The notes beneath the pieces are model-generated. The model saw nothing but the letters and a program-made list of their open reading frames with translations, did no database searches and was not told the origin of the DNA. Below are positions 33,425-42,327 of a stretch of 59,095 nucleotides of DNA, one piece after another. The position numbers and the translations under genes were made by a program. How positions within the stretch are numbered: the first letter of the stretch is position 1; each line of letters starts with the position of its first letter. The DNA is taken from contig NZ_PDKB01000016.1 of the NCBI RefSeq assembly GCF_003316695.1, positions 1 through 59,095 of the forward strand, written 5' to 3'. This stretch comes from Aliarcobacter vitoriensis. Its GTDB lineage: Bacteria; Campylobacterota; Campylobacteria; Campylobacterales; Arcobacteraceae.

Positions 33425-34464
33425 TGGCAACTATAAATAATTTAACACCATTTAATACACAAAAAAAAGCAGTTGAAGGTAGTGCAAACTTTAGAGAGAA
33501 TGCTTCGTATTCTTGGGATTGGTTAATACAACACACAAGTGAAGTAAATCAACTAATAAATGCACTAAATACAAAAACAAATGAGATTATAAATGAAGTA
33601 AATTTATATGTTCAACAAAATCTAGAGAATAATCCTATAAATAAAAATACTCTAGGACTTGATAAAGTAGATAATACAAAAGATACAGATAAAAAGGTTT
33701 TATCTGCTTCGAAACTAACAACAGCTAGAAACTTTGCTCTTGCAGGAGCTATTGTAGGAAATGTAAATGTTGATTTTTCTGGAAATGTATCACTTAATAC
33801 TTCATTTGATGTAACTTCTATAACTCCTAATTCATATAAATTAGGAGGTTTTACACAAACAACAGCAGCTAGTGCAAATACAATAGTAGCAAGAGATAGT
33901 GTAGCAGATGTAACAGCTAGATTATTTAGAACAAATTATGAAAATAATCAAGCTTCTGAAACTTCAGGTATCTGTTTTAGAAATAACGCTGAAAGTGATA
34001 ACTATCTAAGAGTTATGTCACCTATACATTTTAAAACATATTTGACTTCAATAGGAGTAAAAATAACAGATACAGTTCCTACAAATGTAGCAAGTGCAGA
34101 TAAACTAACAACAGCTAGAAATATTGTAATAAGTGGAGCTGTAACTGGTAGTGCAGCTTTTGATGGAAGTGGAAATATAAATATCCATACATCTGTCTCA
34201 AGTAGTTTATCAGTCGGTACTTATGTTTTTGCATATCATAATGTTCTTGCAGATATACCATTAGGTGGAACAGTTGCAGGTTCGACTTTAATTCCTGCTT
34301 CATTCATACAAGATGCTCTTCCTTCTGTAGGTACAGCTAAGACTATGTATCTTGCTGGACAAGGTACTTTGTCTGGTACTTGGAGATCATGCGGTGGTAC
34401 AAATGTACAGCTTCCTGGAAATCAAAAAACAAAAAAAGCAAGCTTATGGCTAAGAATAGCCTAG
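33424..34464 (+). CDS. Tail fibre / receptor-binding protein
   Basis: 346 residues. The N-terminus has YSWDWLIQHTSEVNQLINAL and TLGLDKVDNTKDTDKKVLSA, a classic fibre segment. Two repeats of the type KLTTARNxxxxGAVTGxxxFDGSGNxxI follow (about residues 96-125 and 225-250). The C-terminus (LAGQGTLSGTWRSCGGT...LWLRIA) is the receptor-binding tip. It should set host adsorption. The gene ends 15 nt before the next start. Confidence 0.82.
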   Translation: MATINNLTPFNTQKKAVEGSANFRENASYSWDWLIQHTSEVNQLINALNTKTNEIINEVNLYVQQNLENNPINKNTLGLDKVDNTKDTDKKVLSASKLTTARNFALAGAIVGNVNVDFSGNVSLNTSFDVTSITPNSYKLGGFTQTTAASANTIVARDSVADVTARLFRTNYENNQASETSGICFRNNAESDNYLRVMSPIHFKTYLTSIGVKITDTVPTNVASADKLTTARNIVISGAVTGSAAFDGSGNINIHTSVSSSLSVGTYVFAYHNVLADIPLGGTVAGSTLIPASFIQDALPSVGTAKTMYLAGQGTLSGTWRSCGGTNVQLPGNQKTKKASLWLRIA

Positions 34465-34478
34465 TAAAGGAAAATAAA

Positions 34479-34949
34479 ATGCAATTTATAAAAATAAGAG
34501 ATTTAAAATATGCTTCAAAGAATAAAACTTTAATAGATTTATTTGCAATAAATGAAGAGTTAGGAGAAATCCCTATGACTTTAAATTTAGAAGATACAGA
34601 GAATATACATACTTTTTTTGATGTAAAGAAAAATAAAGAGTATCCATTAGAGATATATTGTAAATCACAAATAATAGCTGATTATGTAGAACCTGAAATA
34701 GAACAAGAGATTGTATATGTTCCAAGTTCTATTACTCAAAGACAATGTAGATTAATGCTTCATAAAATGGGTAAATATAAACAAGCAGCTACTTTGATTG
34801 AAGATAGTGTAGATGATGAGATAAAAATAGAGTGGGAATATGCCACAACAATAGAAAGAACAAATCCATTAGTAAGTTATTTAGAAGATAAACTAGAACT
34901 AACAAAAGAGCAATTAGATAACTTATTTATTGAAGCGAGTAAATTATGA
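34479..34949 (+). CDS. Probable tail fibre assembly/partner protein
   Basis: 156 residues from the ATG at 34479 (AAAGG 8 nt upstream); an earlier in-frame start at 34380 lies inside the fibre gene and lacks a ribosome site. The C-terminal part (SITQRQCRLMLHKMGKYKQA...WEYATTIERTNPLV) has the xxTxRQxRLxLxxxG...WEYAxxxxRxxPLV pattern of proteins encoded after phage fibre genes. Probably helps fold or attach the fibre. A terminator follows. Confidence 0.7.
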   Translation: MQFIKIRDLKYASKNKTLIDLFAINEELGEIPMTLNLEDTENIHTFFDVKKNKEYPLEIYCKSQIIADYVEPEIEQEIVYVPSSITQRQCRLMLHKMGKYKQAATLIEDSVDDEIKIEWEYATTIERTNPLVSYLEDKLELTKEQLDNLFIEASKL

Positions 34950-35028
34950 ATATGTAAAACTAAAAAATTACTTCATAAGAAAACAGCCACCACCCCTGAT
35001 AGCTGCATAAAAATTTTACAAAAAAAAT

Positions 35029-35059
35029 AACATTACTTTAAAAAAAGTGATGTTTTTTC
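35029..35059 (+). terminator. Terminator at end of the phage late operon
   Basis: 11-bp stem AACATTACTTT/AAAGTGATGTT (35029-35039 with 35044-35054, one G-T pair), followed by TTTT. Confidence 0.8.
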
Positions 35060-35072
35060 ACAAAGGATAATT

Positions 35073-35855
35073 ATGCAAAAAACAAAACTAAAAGCCCCAT
35101 TTGGTTGGGTAGGTGGTAAAACTCAACTTGCTCCTGATATTATAGAACTTATTCCACAAGAACATAAAACTTATATTGAAGTTTTTGGAGGAGCAGGAAG
35201 TGTACTTTATCAAAAAGAACCAAGTAAACTTGAAGTGTTTAATGATATAAATAGTGAACTTATAAATCTTCATAGAGCTATTAGAAATAATCCACAAAGC
35301 TTATCTATATATTTAAATGATTTACTTATCTCAAGAGATATTTTTAATGCTATAAAAACTAAGCATTTAAGAGGTAGAAATAATATAGAAAAAGCAGCCT
35401 TTTACTTTTATCAACTTACCCAATCGTTCGGAAGTAAAGGTGATAACTTTGCTATGTCTGCAAAGTCAGGACGAAAACCTAAAAATATTTATAGAAACTT
35501 TAAAACTATAAGTGAAAGATTAAAGTTTGTAACTATTGAGAATATGAGCTTTAATAAGCTTATACCATTATATGATAAAGATGATGCATTCTTCTATGTA
35601 GACCCACCTTATGTATCAACTGAAAGCTACTATAAAAATACGGGAGGTTTTGGAATAGCAGAACATGAAGAGTTAGCACAACTGTTGTCAAATATAAAAG
35701 GTAAATTTTTATTGAGTTATAACGATAGTGTAATAGTTCGAGAGTTATATAAAGGCTTTAATATTAGAAGTACAAAAGAGATAAGATATACTCTTGGAGC
35801 AAATATGCATGGTAAAAAAAAGAGTGTAAATGAGGTGTTTATAACTAACTACTAA
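35073..35855 (+). CDS. DNA adenine methylase, D12 class (Dam-like)
   Basis: 260 residues. Motif X is GWVGGKTQL (near residue 8), motif I is EVFGGAGSVL (about 33-42) and catalytic motif IV is DPPY at 177-180, the order of alpha-class N6-adenine methyltransferases. Target sequence unknown (GATC is the family's best-known site). No restriction gene accompanies it, so it is an orphan methylase that could shield phage DNA or regulate expression. AAAGGA lies before the ATG, after the late terminator. Confidence 0.9.
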   Translation: MQKTKLKAPFGWVGGKTQLAPDIIELIPQEHKTYIEVFGGAGSVLYQKEPSKLEVFNDINSELINLHRAIRNNPQSLSIYLNDLLISRDIFNAIKTKHLRGRNNIEKAAFYFYQLTQSFGSKGDNFAMSAKSGRKPKNIYRNFKTISERLKFVTIENMSFNKLIPLYDKDDAFFYVDPPYVSTESYYKNTGGFGIAEHEELAQLLSNIKGKFLLSYNDSVIVRELYKGFNIRSTKEIRYTLGANMHGKKKSVNEVFITNY

Positions 35856-35870
35856 CTAAGAATTTCTTAG

Positions 35871-36539
35871 TTAGTTTAAATGAGTAGCCAAGAAATTTTC
35901 AATATCTCTTATCATGTCTTCAACATCTTTATGTGTAAATTCACTATCTTTACCATGGGCAGCACTATTTCTAATATCAGCTAATGCAGTAATACTTTTT
36001 TGTTGGAACTTATTATAAACACCAGCTTTTGCTAAATCGGCATTCATTTTATCAAGTTTTCCATGTGGTATTTTTTCTTTATCACATAGACTCCTAAGAG
36101 CTGTCTCTAAAACTACTCCTGCAATTACAGCAGCAGCTAACTTATACTTATTCGATAGTAATTCTTTAGCTTGTTCTAACTCTGTATCAAAAACATCTGC
36201 TTCTATTAAAGACTTTATAGAAGATAAAAGCCCCTTATTATAATCATCTTTTAGTGCCAAAAATAATGCTTTCTGTCTATCGAAGATATTAGAATTATCA
36301 TCGAAACCATTTTTTACTTTAGATTCATTTTCTAATTCTTTATAGTACATGCAATCAATATTATTACTATGTATTAATAATATTATATTTTTTAGGTTTA
36401 GTGACCATTTTTTATGTAATTCATCATTAATATCTGTATAAGATAAACCAAATTCACTGCTATTTTTTTGTTTAGAAGCTTCTATTCCTAACATTTCTTT
36501 TTCTAGATCTTCAAATCTAGAAGATATTTTATTTTTCAT
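35871..36539 (-). CDS. HEPN-like protein (DUF4145-like C-terminal domain)
   Basis: 222 residues. The N-terminal 110 residues are polar and helical. The C-terminal part (KYKLAAAVIAGVVLETALRSLC...ITALADIRNSAAHG...EDMIRDIENFLATHL) is a four-helix HEPN-type fold with the Rx4H motif Arg190-Asn-Ser-Ala-Ala-His195. HEPN Rx4H proteins are often RNases in toxin-antitoxin or anti-phage systems, but DUF4145-like members are not all nucleases. It is on the minus strand in the right-end cargo block with its own upstream gap. Confidence 0.7.
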   Translation of the reverse strand: MKNKISSRFEDLEKEMLGIEASKQKNSSEFGLSYTDINDELHKKWSLNLKNIILLIHSNNIDCMYYKELENESKVKNGFDDNSNIFDRQKALFLALKDDYNKGLLSSIKSLIEADVFDTELEQAKELLSNKYKLAAAVIAGVVLETALRSLCDKEKIPHGKLDKMNADLAKAGVYNKFQQKSITALADIRNSAAHGKDSEFTHKDVEDMIRDIENFLATHLN

Positions 36540-36652
36540 GTAAATCCTTTATGTGTTAAAATTAAGTATGCAAAACTATAACTAAATATTAAAAGATATA
36601 CAAATAAAAATTGATGATATAATAATTTGAAATTAAGACAAGGAATATAAAA

Positions 36653-37378
36653 ATGAAAAAAGAAATTAGTAATTTAAAAATAAAGCCTTATTCAGAGCTT
36701 GTGATAGATGCAGCTGAAGATGTTTGTAAAGGTGCTTATAATTTTAGTAAATTTGCTTTGAATGTATTTTATAGAGCATCAAATCTAAAGGCATTAAAGG
36801 AAAGCTTTGATGCATATCAAATTGAGAAATTATCACAAGTAATTGAAGATTTTCAATATGAGCATTCTAAGATAGATGATGATAAAAAACGAGAATTTTA
36901 TGAAGATTTAAAATATAATAAACAGAATTTAGAATTTTTATACTCATTATTTGAAAAATCTAGAAAGTCAACATATAGAATTCATATGCAACTATTGACT
37001 TATTTATCAAGTTCATTAGTAAATAAGAAAGAATTAAATTATCATGAGAAAACATTATTATCAAATATAAATATTTTAAATGATGAAGATTTAATTTATT
37101 TCCATAAAATTTTAAAGGAAAGTGTATCTGATATTAATGAAGCAAAAATAAAAGAAATAAAAATATCTTTTCCTATAAAAACATATACTGAACATTATAT
37201 ATTTGAAAAACTTGAGAGAGTTGGATTTATAGTTAAATACGTTAGTGATGCAGGAATAATGGCTGATATTGAATATGAACCATATGTTTATAAAGATCAA
37301 TTTTTTTATATACATGATTTTACAGTAGAAATCTATAATTTCTTAGATTTAATTTTTGGAGATAAACATAGCTCTTAA
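36653..37378 (+). CDS. Hypothetical right-end cargo protein (241 aa)
   Basis: No family is recognised. Mostly helical in residues 1-155, then an alpha/beta C-terminal part (FEKLERVGFIVKYVSDAGIMADIEYEP). AAGGAA lies before the ATG. It overlaps the S24 gene by 23 nt, so the two may be co-expressed. The setting (between HEPN-like and repressor-like genes at the phage end) is typical for lysogeny-expressed extra genes. Confidence 0.6.
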   Translation: MKKEISNLKIKPYSELVIDAAEDVCKGAYNFSKFALNVFYRASNLKALKESFDAYQIEKLSQVIEDFQYEHSKIDDDKKREFYEDLKYNKQNLEFLYSLFEKSRKSTYRIHMQLLTYLSSSLVNKKELNYHEKTLLSNINILNDEDLIYFHKILKESVSDINEAKIKEIKISFPIKTYTEHYIFEKLERVGFIVKYVSDAGIMADIEYEPYVYKDQFFYIHDFTVEIYNFLDLIFGDKHSS

Positions 37379-38006
37379 CGAAATATTAGAAAAATTAAAA
37401 GATATACTTTCCAAAGAACTAGATAATAAAAAAGTATTTGATAAAGATATAGCTCAAGCTTTAGATATAAACTATGATATATTTAGAAAAGCTAAACAAT
37501 ATAACAGAGTTCCATATTGGGAGATAATGCAATTTCTAGCTAAAAGAAGTATATCTATTAATTGGTTCTTCTTTAACCAACTTCCTGAGAGCCTTATTGA
37601 AAATACATCTAACTACATTATATTAAAGTATTATAATAATGTATCAGGCTCAGCTGGCCTTGGAACTATAAACTATCACTTAGATCAAGAACCTCTTATT
37701 ATTGATACTCAAGTATTAGATTATATAAATAGTAACTATAAATATACAGAACTAATAAAAGCCAATGGTGATAGCATGTATCCACTTATTCATGAAGATA
37801 GTTTGATATTTATTGATACTTCAATAAAAGAGATAAATAATAAAGATATCTTTGTAGTAAATGTAGATAATGAACTTTTTATAAAACAAATTATATATAA
37901 AGGTGAATACTATATATTAAAAAGTATAAATACATATTATAAAGATATAAAAACAAAAGAATTAGTTGTAATAGGTAAAGTAAAAGGAGTTCTAAATAAG
38001 ATTTAA
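37356..38006 (+). CDS. Second S24 repressor-like protein with CI-type HTH
   Basis: 216 residues from a TTG at 37356. The N-terminal region (FDKDIAQALDINYDIFRKAKQYNRVPYWEIMQFLAK) is a CI-repressor-like HTH. The C-terminal S24 domain has GDSMYP with Ser140 and Lys177 in LFIKQ, 37 residues apart, plus an Ala-Gly pair at 100-101 as potential self-cleavage site. It differs strongly from the left-end repressor. The start is uncertain since no ATG fits. The gene ends 7 nt before the right-end transposase sites. Confidence 0.82.
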   Translation: MEINIALNEILEKLKDILSKELDNKKVFDKDIAQALDINYDIFRKAKQYNRVPYWEIMQFLAKRSISINWFFFNQLPESLIENTSNYIILKYYNNVSGSAGLGTINYHLDQEPLIIDTQVLDYINSNYKYTELIKANGDSMYPLIHEDSLIFIDTSIKEINNKDIFVVNVDNELFIKQIIYKGEYYILKSINTYYKDIKTKELVVIGKVKGVLNKI

Positions 38007-38012
38007 TTTTGC

Positions 38013-38108
38013 TTGTAAAATGTAACCAAAAAAGCTTAAAAAGTATTGTTTTTTATAGATACTGACATTTCATAAGCAAAATAATAACATTTCAAATGCG
38101 TTTTCACA
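38013..38108. repeat. Right prophage end with candidate transposase sites
   Basis: The terminus reads ...TTTTCACA and ends in CA. Reverse-oriented sites CTGACATTTCATAA (38062-38075) and ATAACATTTCAAAT (38084-38097) and one forward site TTGTAAAATGTAACC (38013-38027) share the AAATGT core with the left end. Confidence 0.75.
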
Positions 38109-38113
38109 CCTTA
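38109..38113. repeat. Prophage target-site duplication, right copy (CCTTA)
   Basis: Identical to 3945-3949 and directly adjacent to the phage terminus TTCACA. It begins the host intergenic DNA that belonged upstream of dadA. Confidence 0.93.
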
Positions 38114-38123
38114 TTAAACTAAA

Positions 38124-38152
38124 ATTATGAAACAATACAATATTTATTTAAA
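38124..38152 (-). promoter_or_regulatory. Orphaned probable dadA promoter
   Basis: On the minus strand TTTAAA (38147-38152), a 17-bp spacer and CATAAT (38124-38129) lie just outside the right phage end. Joining host flanks at CCTTA would place this -10 about 25 nt before the dadA ribosome site. The -35 is weak, so the call is tentative. Confidence 0.4.
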
Positions 38153-38163
38153 AAAGGAGTTAA

Positions 38164-38232
38164 TTGAGAAATATAAAATTAAACTTAATTAAGCTTATAA
38201 TTGATATTTTATTCCTTTATATAAGGAAATAA
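38164..38232 (+). CDS. Possible leader peptide/short ORF (22 aa) in host intergenic region
   Basis: TTG preceded by a strong AAAGGAG; the product is hydrophobic and basic (NIKLNLIKLIIDILFLYIRK). It ends over a small inverted repeat TTCCTT/AAGGAA (38212-38228). There is no other support, and it lies upstream of the rpsJ promoter. Confidence 0.25.
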   Translation: MRNIKLNLIKLIIDILFLYIRK

Positions 38233-38266
38233 ATTTATAAATATTTTTCTAAAACACCCATAAATA

Positions 38267-38295
38267 TTGACATTTAACACAATTTAAGTTATAAT
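38267..38295 (+). promoter_or_regulatory. S10 operon promoter
   Basis: TTGACA (38267-38272), a 17-bp spacer and TATAAT (38290-38295) form a perfect consensus sigma70 promoter about 67 nt before rpsJ and 158 bp outside the prophage. A leader stem GTTAGA/TCTAAC (38314-38319 with 38334-38339) follows and might take part in autogenous control. Confidence 0.9.
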
Positions 38296-38362
38296 CCGCG
38301 TCCACTTAATGTGGTTAGAGCCATTTTTTGGTGTCTAACGAGTTCTTTAAAGGAAAAAATAT

Positions 38363-38677
38363 ATGGAAAAAATCAGATTAAAGCTTAAAGCTTATGATCA
38401 TAGAGTTTTAGACAGAAGTGTTGCTTCAATAGTTGAAGCTGTTAAAAGAACTGGTGCTGATTTAAGAGGTCCTATTCCTCTTCCTACAAAAATCAGAAGA
38501 TATACAGTTATCAAAGGTCCTCACGTAAACAAAGATTCTAGAGAGCAATTTGAAATTAGAGTTCATTCAAGAATGATTGACATCATCTCTGCAACTGCAG
38601 ACACTGTTGATTCATTAATGAAACTAGACTTAGCTCCTGAAGTTGATGTTGAAGTAAGATCAATGGGTCAAGAATAA
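38363..38677 (+). CDS. rpsJ: 30S ribosomal protein S10
   Basis: 104 residues, full family length. [21 protein letters not shown] at the start and [35 protein letters not shown] are diagnostic S10 segments. It binds 16S rRNA in the 30S head and, as NusE, joins antitermination complexes. First gene of the S10-spc cluster behind a consensus promoter; AAAGGAA before the ATG. Confidence 0.99.
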   Translation: MEKIRLKLKAYDHRVLDRSVASIVEAVKRTGADLRGPIPLPTKIRRYTVIKGPHVNKDSREQFEIRVHSRMIDIISATADTVDSLMKLDLAPEVDVEVRSMGQE

Positions 38678-38696
38678 TAAGAAAGGGTAATACAAG

Positions 38697-39272
38697 ATGG
38701 AATTTATAGTTCAAAAAATCGGTATGAGTAGAACAGTATCTGTTCCTAGTACAGCGGTTACACTTTTAAAAGTTCTTGATACAAAGGTATGTCAAGTTAC
38801 TGATGGTGTAGCACTTGTATCTTATAGCAATGGTAAAAAAAATAACAAAGCTATCGAGGGACAACAAAAAAAATACAATCTATCTAAAGAGTTTAATAGA
38901 TTTGCAACAATTACTGTGGCTAATGCAGAAGCTGGAGATTTAGATGTTTCAGGTTTGGGTGTTGCTAAAGTAGTTAAAACAACTTTTAAAACAAAAGGTA
39001 GAGGTTTCTCTGGTGCTGTAAAAAGATGGAATTTTGCTGGTGGTAGAGGTTCTCACGGACACAGAATGGGAAAAAGAACAGGTTCAATTGGTAACTGTGA
39101 ATTTCCAGGAAGAGTTCAACCAGGTAAAAAAATGCCAGGACAATACGGAAATACAAATGTATCTGTAAAAAATGAAATCATTTCATTTGATGCTGAAACT
39201 GGAATTTTAGTATTAAAAGGTTCAGTATCTGGTGCAAATGGAACATTAGGTAAAGTAAAGGTTGCTAAATGA
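38697..39272 (+). CDS. rplC: 50S ribosomal protein L3
   Basis: 191 residues. The opening VQKIGMSR, the [13 protein letters not shown] and RGSHGHRMG loop and [14 protein letters not shown] are L3 hallmarks; the loop reaches toward the peptidyl transferase centre. Early 23S rRNA assembly protein. Its stop overlaps the rplD start (ATGA). Confidence 0.99.
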   Translation: MEFIVQKIGMSRTVSVPSTAVTLLKVLDTKVCQVTDGVALVSYSNGKKNNKAIEGQQKKYNLSKEFNRFATITVANAEAGDLDVSGLGVAKVVKTTFKTKGRGFSGAVKRWNFAGGRGSHGHRMGKRTGSIGNCEFPGRVQPGKKMPGQYGNTNVSVKNEIISFDAETGILVLKGSVSGANGTLGKVKVAK

Positions 39273-39880
39273 GTAAAGCAATAGTATTAAATGAAAAATT
39301 TGAAAATAATGGTGAAGTAGTTTTACCAGCAAGTTATGAAGAAATTAATCAACATAACTTATATTTATATGTTAAATCATATTTAGCTTCTTTAAGAGCA
39401 AATACTGCTAGAGCAAAAACTAGAGCTGAAGTGAGTGGTGGTGGTAAAAAACCTAAAGCTCAAAAAGGTAGTGGTGCTGCTAGATGGGGTTCTAAAAGAT
39501 CTCCTTTATTTGTTGGTGGGGGACAAGCTTTTGGACCTACTAAAAGAAACTATGATCAAAAAGTAAATAAAAAACAAAAAGCTTTAGCACTTAAATATGC
39601 TTTAAATGCACAAGCTAATAATGGTTCACTTTTTGTTGTGGATTCATTTAAAGTTGAATCAGGTAAAACTAAAGATGCAGTTGCAGTTTTAAATAAATTA
39701 AATAAAAGAGATACATTAATTGTTGTTGATACAATTGATGAAAAAACTTATTTATCATTTAGAAATATTAAAAACTGTTATATGGTTGAAAAGCAAGAAG
39801 TAAATGCTTACTTAATTGCAGTTTACCACTCTGTACTAATTGAAAAATCAGTACTAGAAGTATTAACTAAAGAGGCTTAA
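39269..39880 (+). CDS. rplD: 50S ribosomal protein L4
   Basis: 203 residues. The extended loop [21 protein letters not shown]...[15 protein letters not shown] lines the exit tunnel in known L4 proteins. In enterobacteria L4 also represses its own operon; whether that occurs here is unknown. ATGA overlap with rplC. Confidence 0.99.
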   Translation: MSKAIVLNEKFENNGEVVLPASYEEINQHNLYLYVKSYLASLRANTARAKTRAEVSGGGKKPKAQKGSGAARWGSKRSPLFVGGGQAFGPTKRNYDQKVNKKQKALALKYALNAQANNGSLFVVDSFKVESGKTKDAVAVLNKLNKRDTLIVVDTIDEKTYLSFRNIKNCYMVEKQEVNAYLIAVYHSVLIEKSVLEVLTKEA

Positions 39881-39881
39881 G

Positions 39882-40163
39882 ATGGCAGATATTACAGATA
39901 TTAAATCAATTTTATATACAGAAAAAACAATTGAGCTTCAAGAAAATGGTGTAATCGTTGTTCAAACAAGTCCTAAAATGACTAAAAACGGTTTAAAAGA
40001 GGTGTTTAAAGAGTATTTTGGAGTAACTCCATCAAAAATTAATTCTTTAAGACAAGACGGTAAAGTTAAAAGATTTAGAGGAAAAGTTGGTAAAAGAGCT
40101 GATTTCAAAAAATTCTATGTAACATTACCAGAAGGCGCAGCTATTGCGAACCTATCAGCGTAA
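39882..40163 (+). CDS. rplW: 50S ribosomal protein L23
   Basis: 93 residues. [21 protein letters not shown] and [33 protein letters not shown] fit L23, which sits at the tunnel exit and docks trigger factor, SRP and the Sec translocon. One base after the rplD stop. Confidence 0.98.
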   Translation: MADITDIKSILYTEKTIELQENGVIVVQTSPKMTKNGLKEVFKEYFGVTPSKINSLRQDGKVKRFRGKVGKRADFKKFYVTLPEGAAIANLSA

Positions 40164-40173
40164 GGAGTAAAGA

Positions 40174-41001
40174 ATGGCAATTAAAAAATTTAGACCAATA
40201 ACTCCTGCTAGAAGATTTATGTCAGTTATTGAGAGTTCTGATATTACTTCAAAACCAACAGTAAGATCTTTACTTGTAAGAGTAAAAGCAAATGCTGGTA
40301 GAAATAATAATGGTAGAATTACATCAAGACACAAAGAAGCAGGTGCTAAAAAACTATATAGAATTATCGATTTTAAAAGAGATAAATTTGGAGTAGAAGG
40401 TACAATTGCAACTGTTGAATATGACCCATATAGAAACTGCAGAATTTGTTTAGTTTCTTATTTAGATGGAGATAAAAGATATATTATTCAACCATCTGGA
40501 TTAAAAGTTGGAGACAAAGTTCAAGCTGCTGAAAGTGGATTGGATATTTTACCAGGTAATGCAATGAGATTAAGTAACATTCCAGTTGGAACAATGGTTC
40601 ATAATGTTGAGTTAAAACCAGGTAAAGGTGCACAGTTTGCTAGATCTGCTGGTGGATATGCCCAAATTATGGGTAGAGAAGATAAATATGTTATCTTAAG
40701 ATTACCTTCTGGAGAAATGAGAAAAATCCTTGGTGTTTGTATGGCTACAATCGGTGTAGTTGGTAACGAAGATTATATTAATATGGTAGTTGGAAAAGCT
40801 GGTAGAAATAGATACTTAGGAGTTAGACCTCAAACTAGAGGATCTGCAATGAACCCTATTGATCACCCACACGGTGGAGGGGAAGGTAAAACTAACTCTG
40901 GAAGACATCCTGTTACTCCATGGGGTATGCCAACTAAAGGTTATAAAACTAGAAAGAAAAAAGCTAGTGATAAACTAATCATTTCAAGAAGAAAGAAGTA
41001 A
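40174..41001 (+). CDS. rplB: 50S ribosomal protein L2
   Basis: 275 residues, full length. [39 protein letters not shown] and [20 protein letters not shown] are the conserved L2 core; the His-rich loop lies near the peptidyl transferase centre. Essential for subunit joining. AAGGAG before the ATG. Confidence 0.99.
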   Translation: MAIKKFRPITPARRFMSVIESSDITSKPTVRSLLVRVKANAGRNNNGRITSRHKEAGAKKLYRIIDFKRDKFGVEGTIATVEYDPYRNCRICLVSYLDGDKRYIIQPSGLKVGDKVQAAESGLDILPGNAMRLSNIPVGTMVHNVELKPGKGAQFARSAGGYAQIMGREDKYVILRLPSGEMRKILGVCMATIGVVGNEDYINMVVGKAGRNRYLGVRPQTRGSAMNPIDHPHGGGEGKTNSGRHPVTPWGMPTKGYKTRKKKASDKLIISRRKK

Positions 41002-41010
41002 GGGTTTAAG

Positions 41011-41286
41011 ATGGCAAGATCAGTAAAAAAAGGACCATTTGTAGATTCACATCTATTAAAAAAAGTTGTAGCTGCTAATAGTTCAAAAGATAAAAAACCA
41101 ATTAAAACTTGGTCAAGAAGATCAACAATATTACCAGATATGATTGGATTAACATTCAATGTACACAATGGTAGAAACTTTGTACCAGTAAATGTAACAG
41201 AGAACCATGTTGGATATAAATTAGGTGAGTTTGCACCAACTAGAACGTTTAAGGGCCATAAAGGTTCTGTTCAGAGAAAGGCGTAA
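41011..41286 (+). CDS. rpsS: 30S ribosomal protein S19
   Basis: 91 residues. [41 protein letters not shown] and [18 protein letters not shown] are the conserved S19 signature. It is located in the 30S head with S13, near the A-site tRNA. Confidence 0.99.
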   Translation: MARSVKKGPFVDSHLLKKVVAANSSKDKKPIKTWSRRSTILPDMIGLTFNVHNGRNFVPVNVTENHVGYKLGEFAPTRTFKGHKGSVQRKA

Positions 41287-41288
41287 TA

Positions 41289-41621
41289 ATGGCAAGAGCA
41301 ATATTAAAATTTATTAGAGTTTCTCCAATTAAAGCAAGACTTATTGCAAGAGAAGTTCAAGGAATGAATGCAGAGTATGCTATAGCATCTTTACAATTTA
41401 CTCCAAATAAAGCTGCTGGAATTATCTCTAAAGTAATAGCTTCTGCTGTTGCAAATTCTGGTTTAGATCCTGTTGATGCAGTTATCACATCGGCTAGAGT
41501 GGATAAAGGTCCAGTTCTTAAAAGATTTACTCCAAGAGCAAGAGGTTCAGCTTCACCAAAGCATAAACCAACTGCACATATTATGATTGAAGTAGCTGCT
41601 GCAACAAAAGGAGACAAATAA
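41289..41621 (+). CDS. rplV: 50S ribosomal protein L22
   Basis: 110 residues. [17 protein letters not shown] at the start and the long beta-hairpin part ([20 protein letters not shown]) that lines the exit tunnel near the macrolide site. Its stop overlaps the rpsC start (TAATG). Confidence 0.99.
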   Translation: MARAILKFIRVSPIKARLIAREVQGMNAEYAIASLQFTPNKAAGIISKVIASAVANSGLDPVDAVITSARVDKGPVLKRFTPRARGSASPKHKPTAHIMIEVAAATKGDK

Positions 41622-42325
41622 TGGGTCAAAAAGTTAATCCAATAGGTTTAAGATTAGGTATTAATAGAAATTGGGATTCAAGATGGTTCCCAAAATTTGA
41701 AACAATGCCTGCAAATGTAGCTGAAGATGACAAAATTAGAAAATTTGTTAAAAAAGAGTTATATTATGCTGGAATTGCTCAAACAGTTATCGAAAGAACT
41801 GCTAAAAAAGTAAGAGTTACAGTTGTTGCTGCAAGACCTGGTATTATCATTGGTAAAAAAGGTGCGGATGTTGAAAAACTAAAAAATTCTTTATCTAAAT
41901 TAGTAGGAAAAGAGATTGCAGTTAATATTAAAGAGGAAAGAAAACCTCAAATATCAGCTCAATTATCTGCTGAAAATGTTGCTCAACAATTAGAAAGAAG
42001 GGTAGCATTTAGAAGAGCTATGAAAAGAGTAATGCAAAATGCATTAAAAGGTGGAGCAAAAGGTATTAAAGTATCTGTTTCTGGAAGACTTGGTGGAGCT
42101 GAAATGGCTAGAACTGAGTGGTATTTAGAAGGAAGAGTTCCATTACATACTTTAAGAGCTAGAATTGATTATGGTTTTGCTGAAGCTCATACAGCTTATG
42201 GTTGTATAGGTATAAAAGTTTGGATTTTCAAAGGTGAAGTTTTAGCTAAAGGAATTCCTGCTGAAAAATCAGAAGATACTGCTTCAAAACCAAAAAGAAG
42301 ACCAGCTAAGAAAAGAGGTAAATAA
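41621..42325 (+). CDS. rpsC: 30S ribosomal protein S3
   Basis: 234 residues. [21 protein letters not shown] at the start, a KH domain with [16 protein letters not shown] (GxxG loop) and the C-terminal [26 protein letters not shown]. Binds 16S rRNA in the head and forms part of the mRNA entry site. Lys-rich tail. Confidence 0.99.
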   Translation: MGQKVNPIGLRLGINRNWDSRWFPKFETMPANVAEDDKIRKFVKKELYYAGIAQTVIERTAKKVRVTVVAARPGIIIGKKGADVEKLKNSLSKLVGKEIAVNIKEERKPQISAQLSAENVAQQLERRVAFRRAMKRVMQNALKGGAKGIKVSVSGRLGGAEMARTEWYLEGRVPLHTLRARIDYGFAEAHTAYGCIGIKVWIFKGEVLAKGIPAEKSEDTASKPKRRPAKKRGK

Positions 42326-42327
42326 TT

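Larger units (their letters stand above)
3950..38108 (+). mobile_element. Complete Mu-like (transposable, siphovirus-type tail) prophage, 34,159 bp
   Basis: The termini are inverted: left TGTGAAGTATTGTTTAAAAT, right (reverse complement) TGTGAAAACGCATTTGAAAT, sharing TGTGAA, then TTT and AAATGT at the same spacing. Both ends obey the Mu TG...CA rule and are flanked by CCTTA duplications. Inside are MuA-like transposase, MuB-like ATPase, Ner-like protein, GemA, Mor-like activator, Mu gpF/gpG/portal/terminase relatives, protease, capsid, a siphovirus tail module and lysis genes. No structural or transposition gene is visibly broken, so the element looks intact and potentially inducible. Two S24 repressors suggest RecA-linked control. 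Cargo: a TIR/AbiC-like pair, a DNA adenine methylase, a HEPN-like protein and unknown genes. Confidence 0.96.

Noticed and set aside
34380-34478. N-terminal extension of the fibre-assembly gene to 34380
   Set aside because: It lies inside the fibre gene without ribosome site; the ATG at 34479 has AAAGG well placed.
40941-41168. Minus-strand reading frames across the ribosomal genes
   Set aside because: Shadows of highly conserved, unambiguous ribosomal protein genes.
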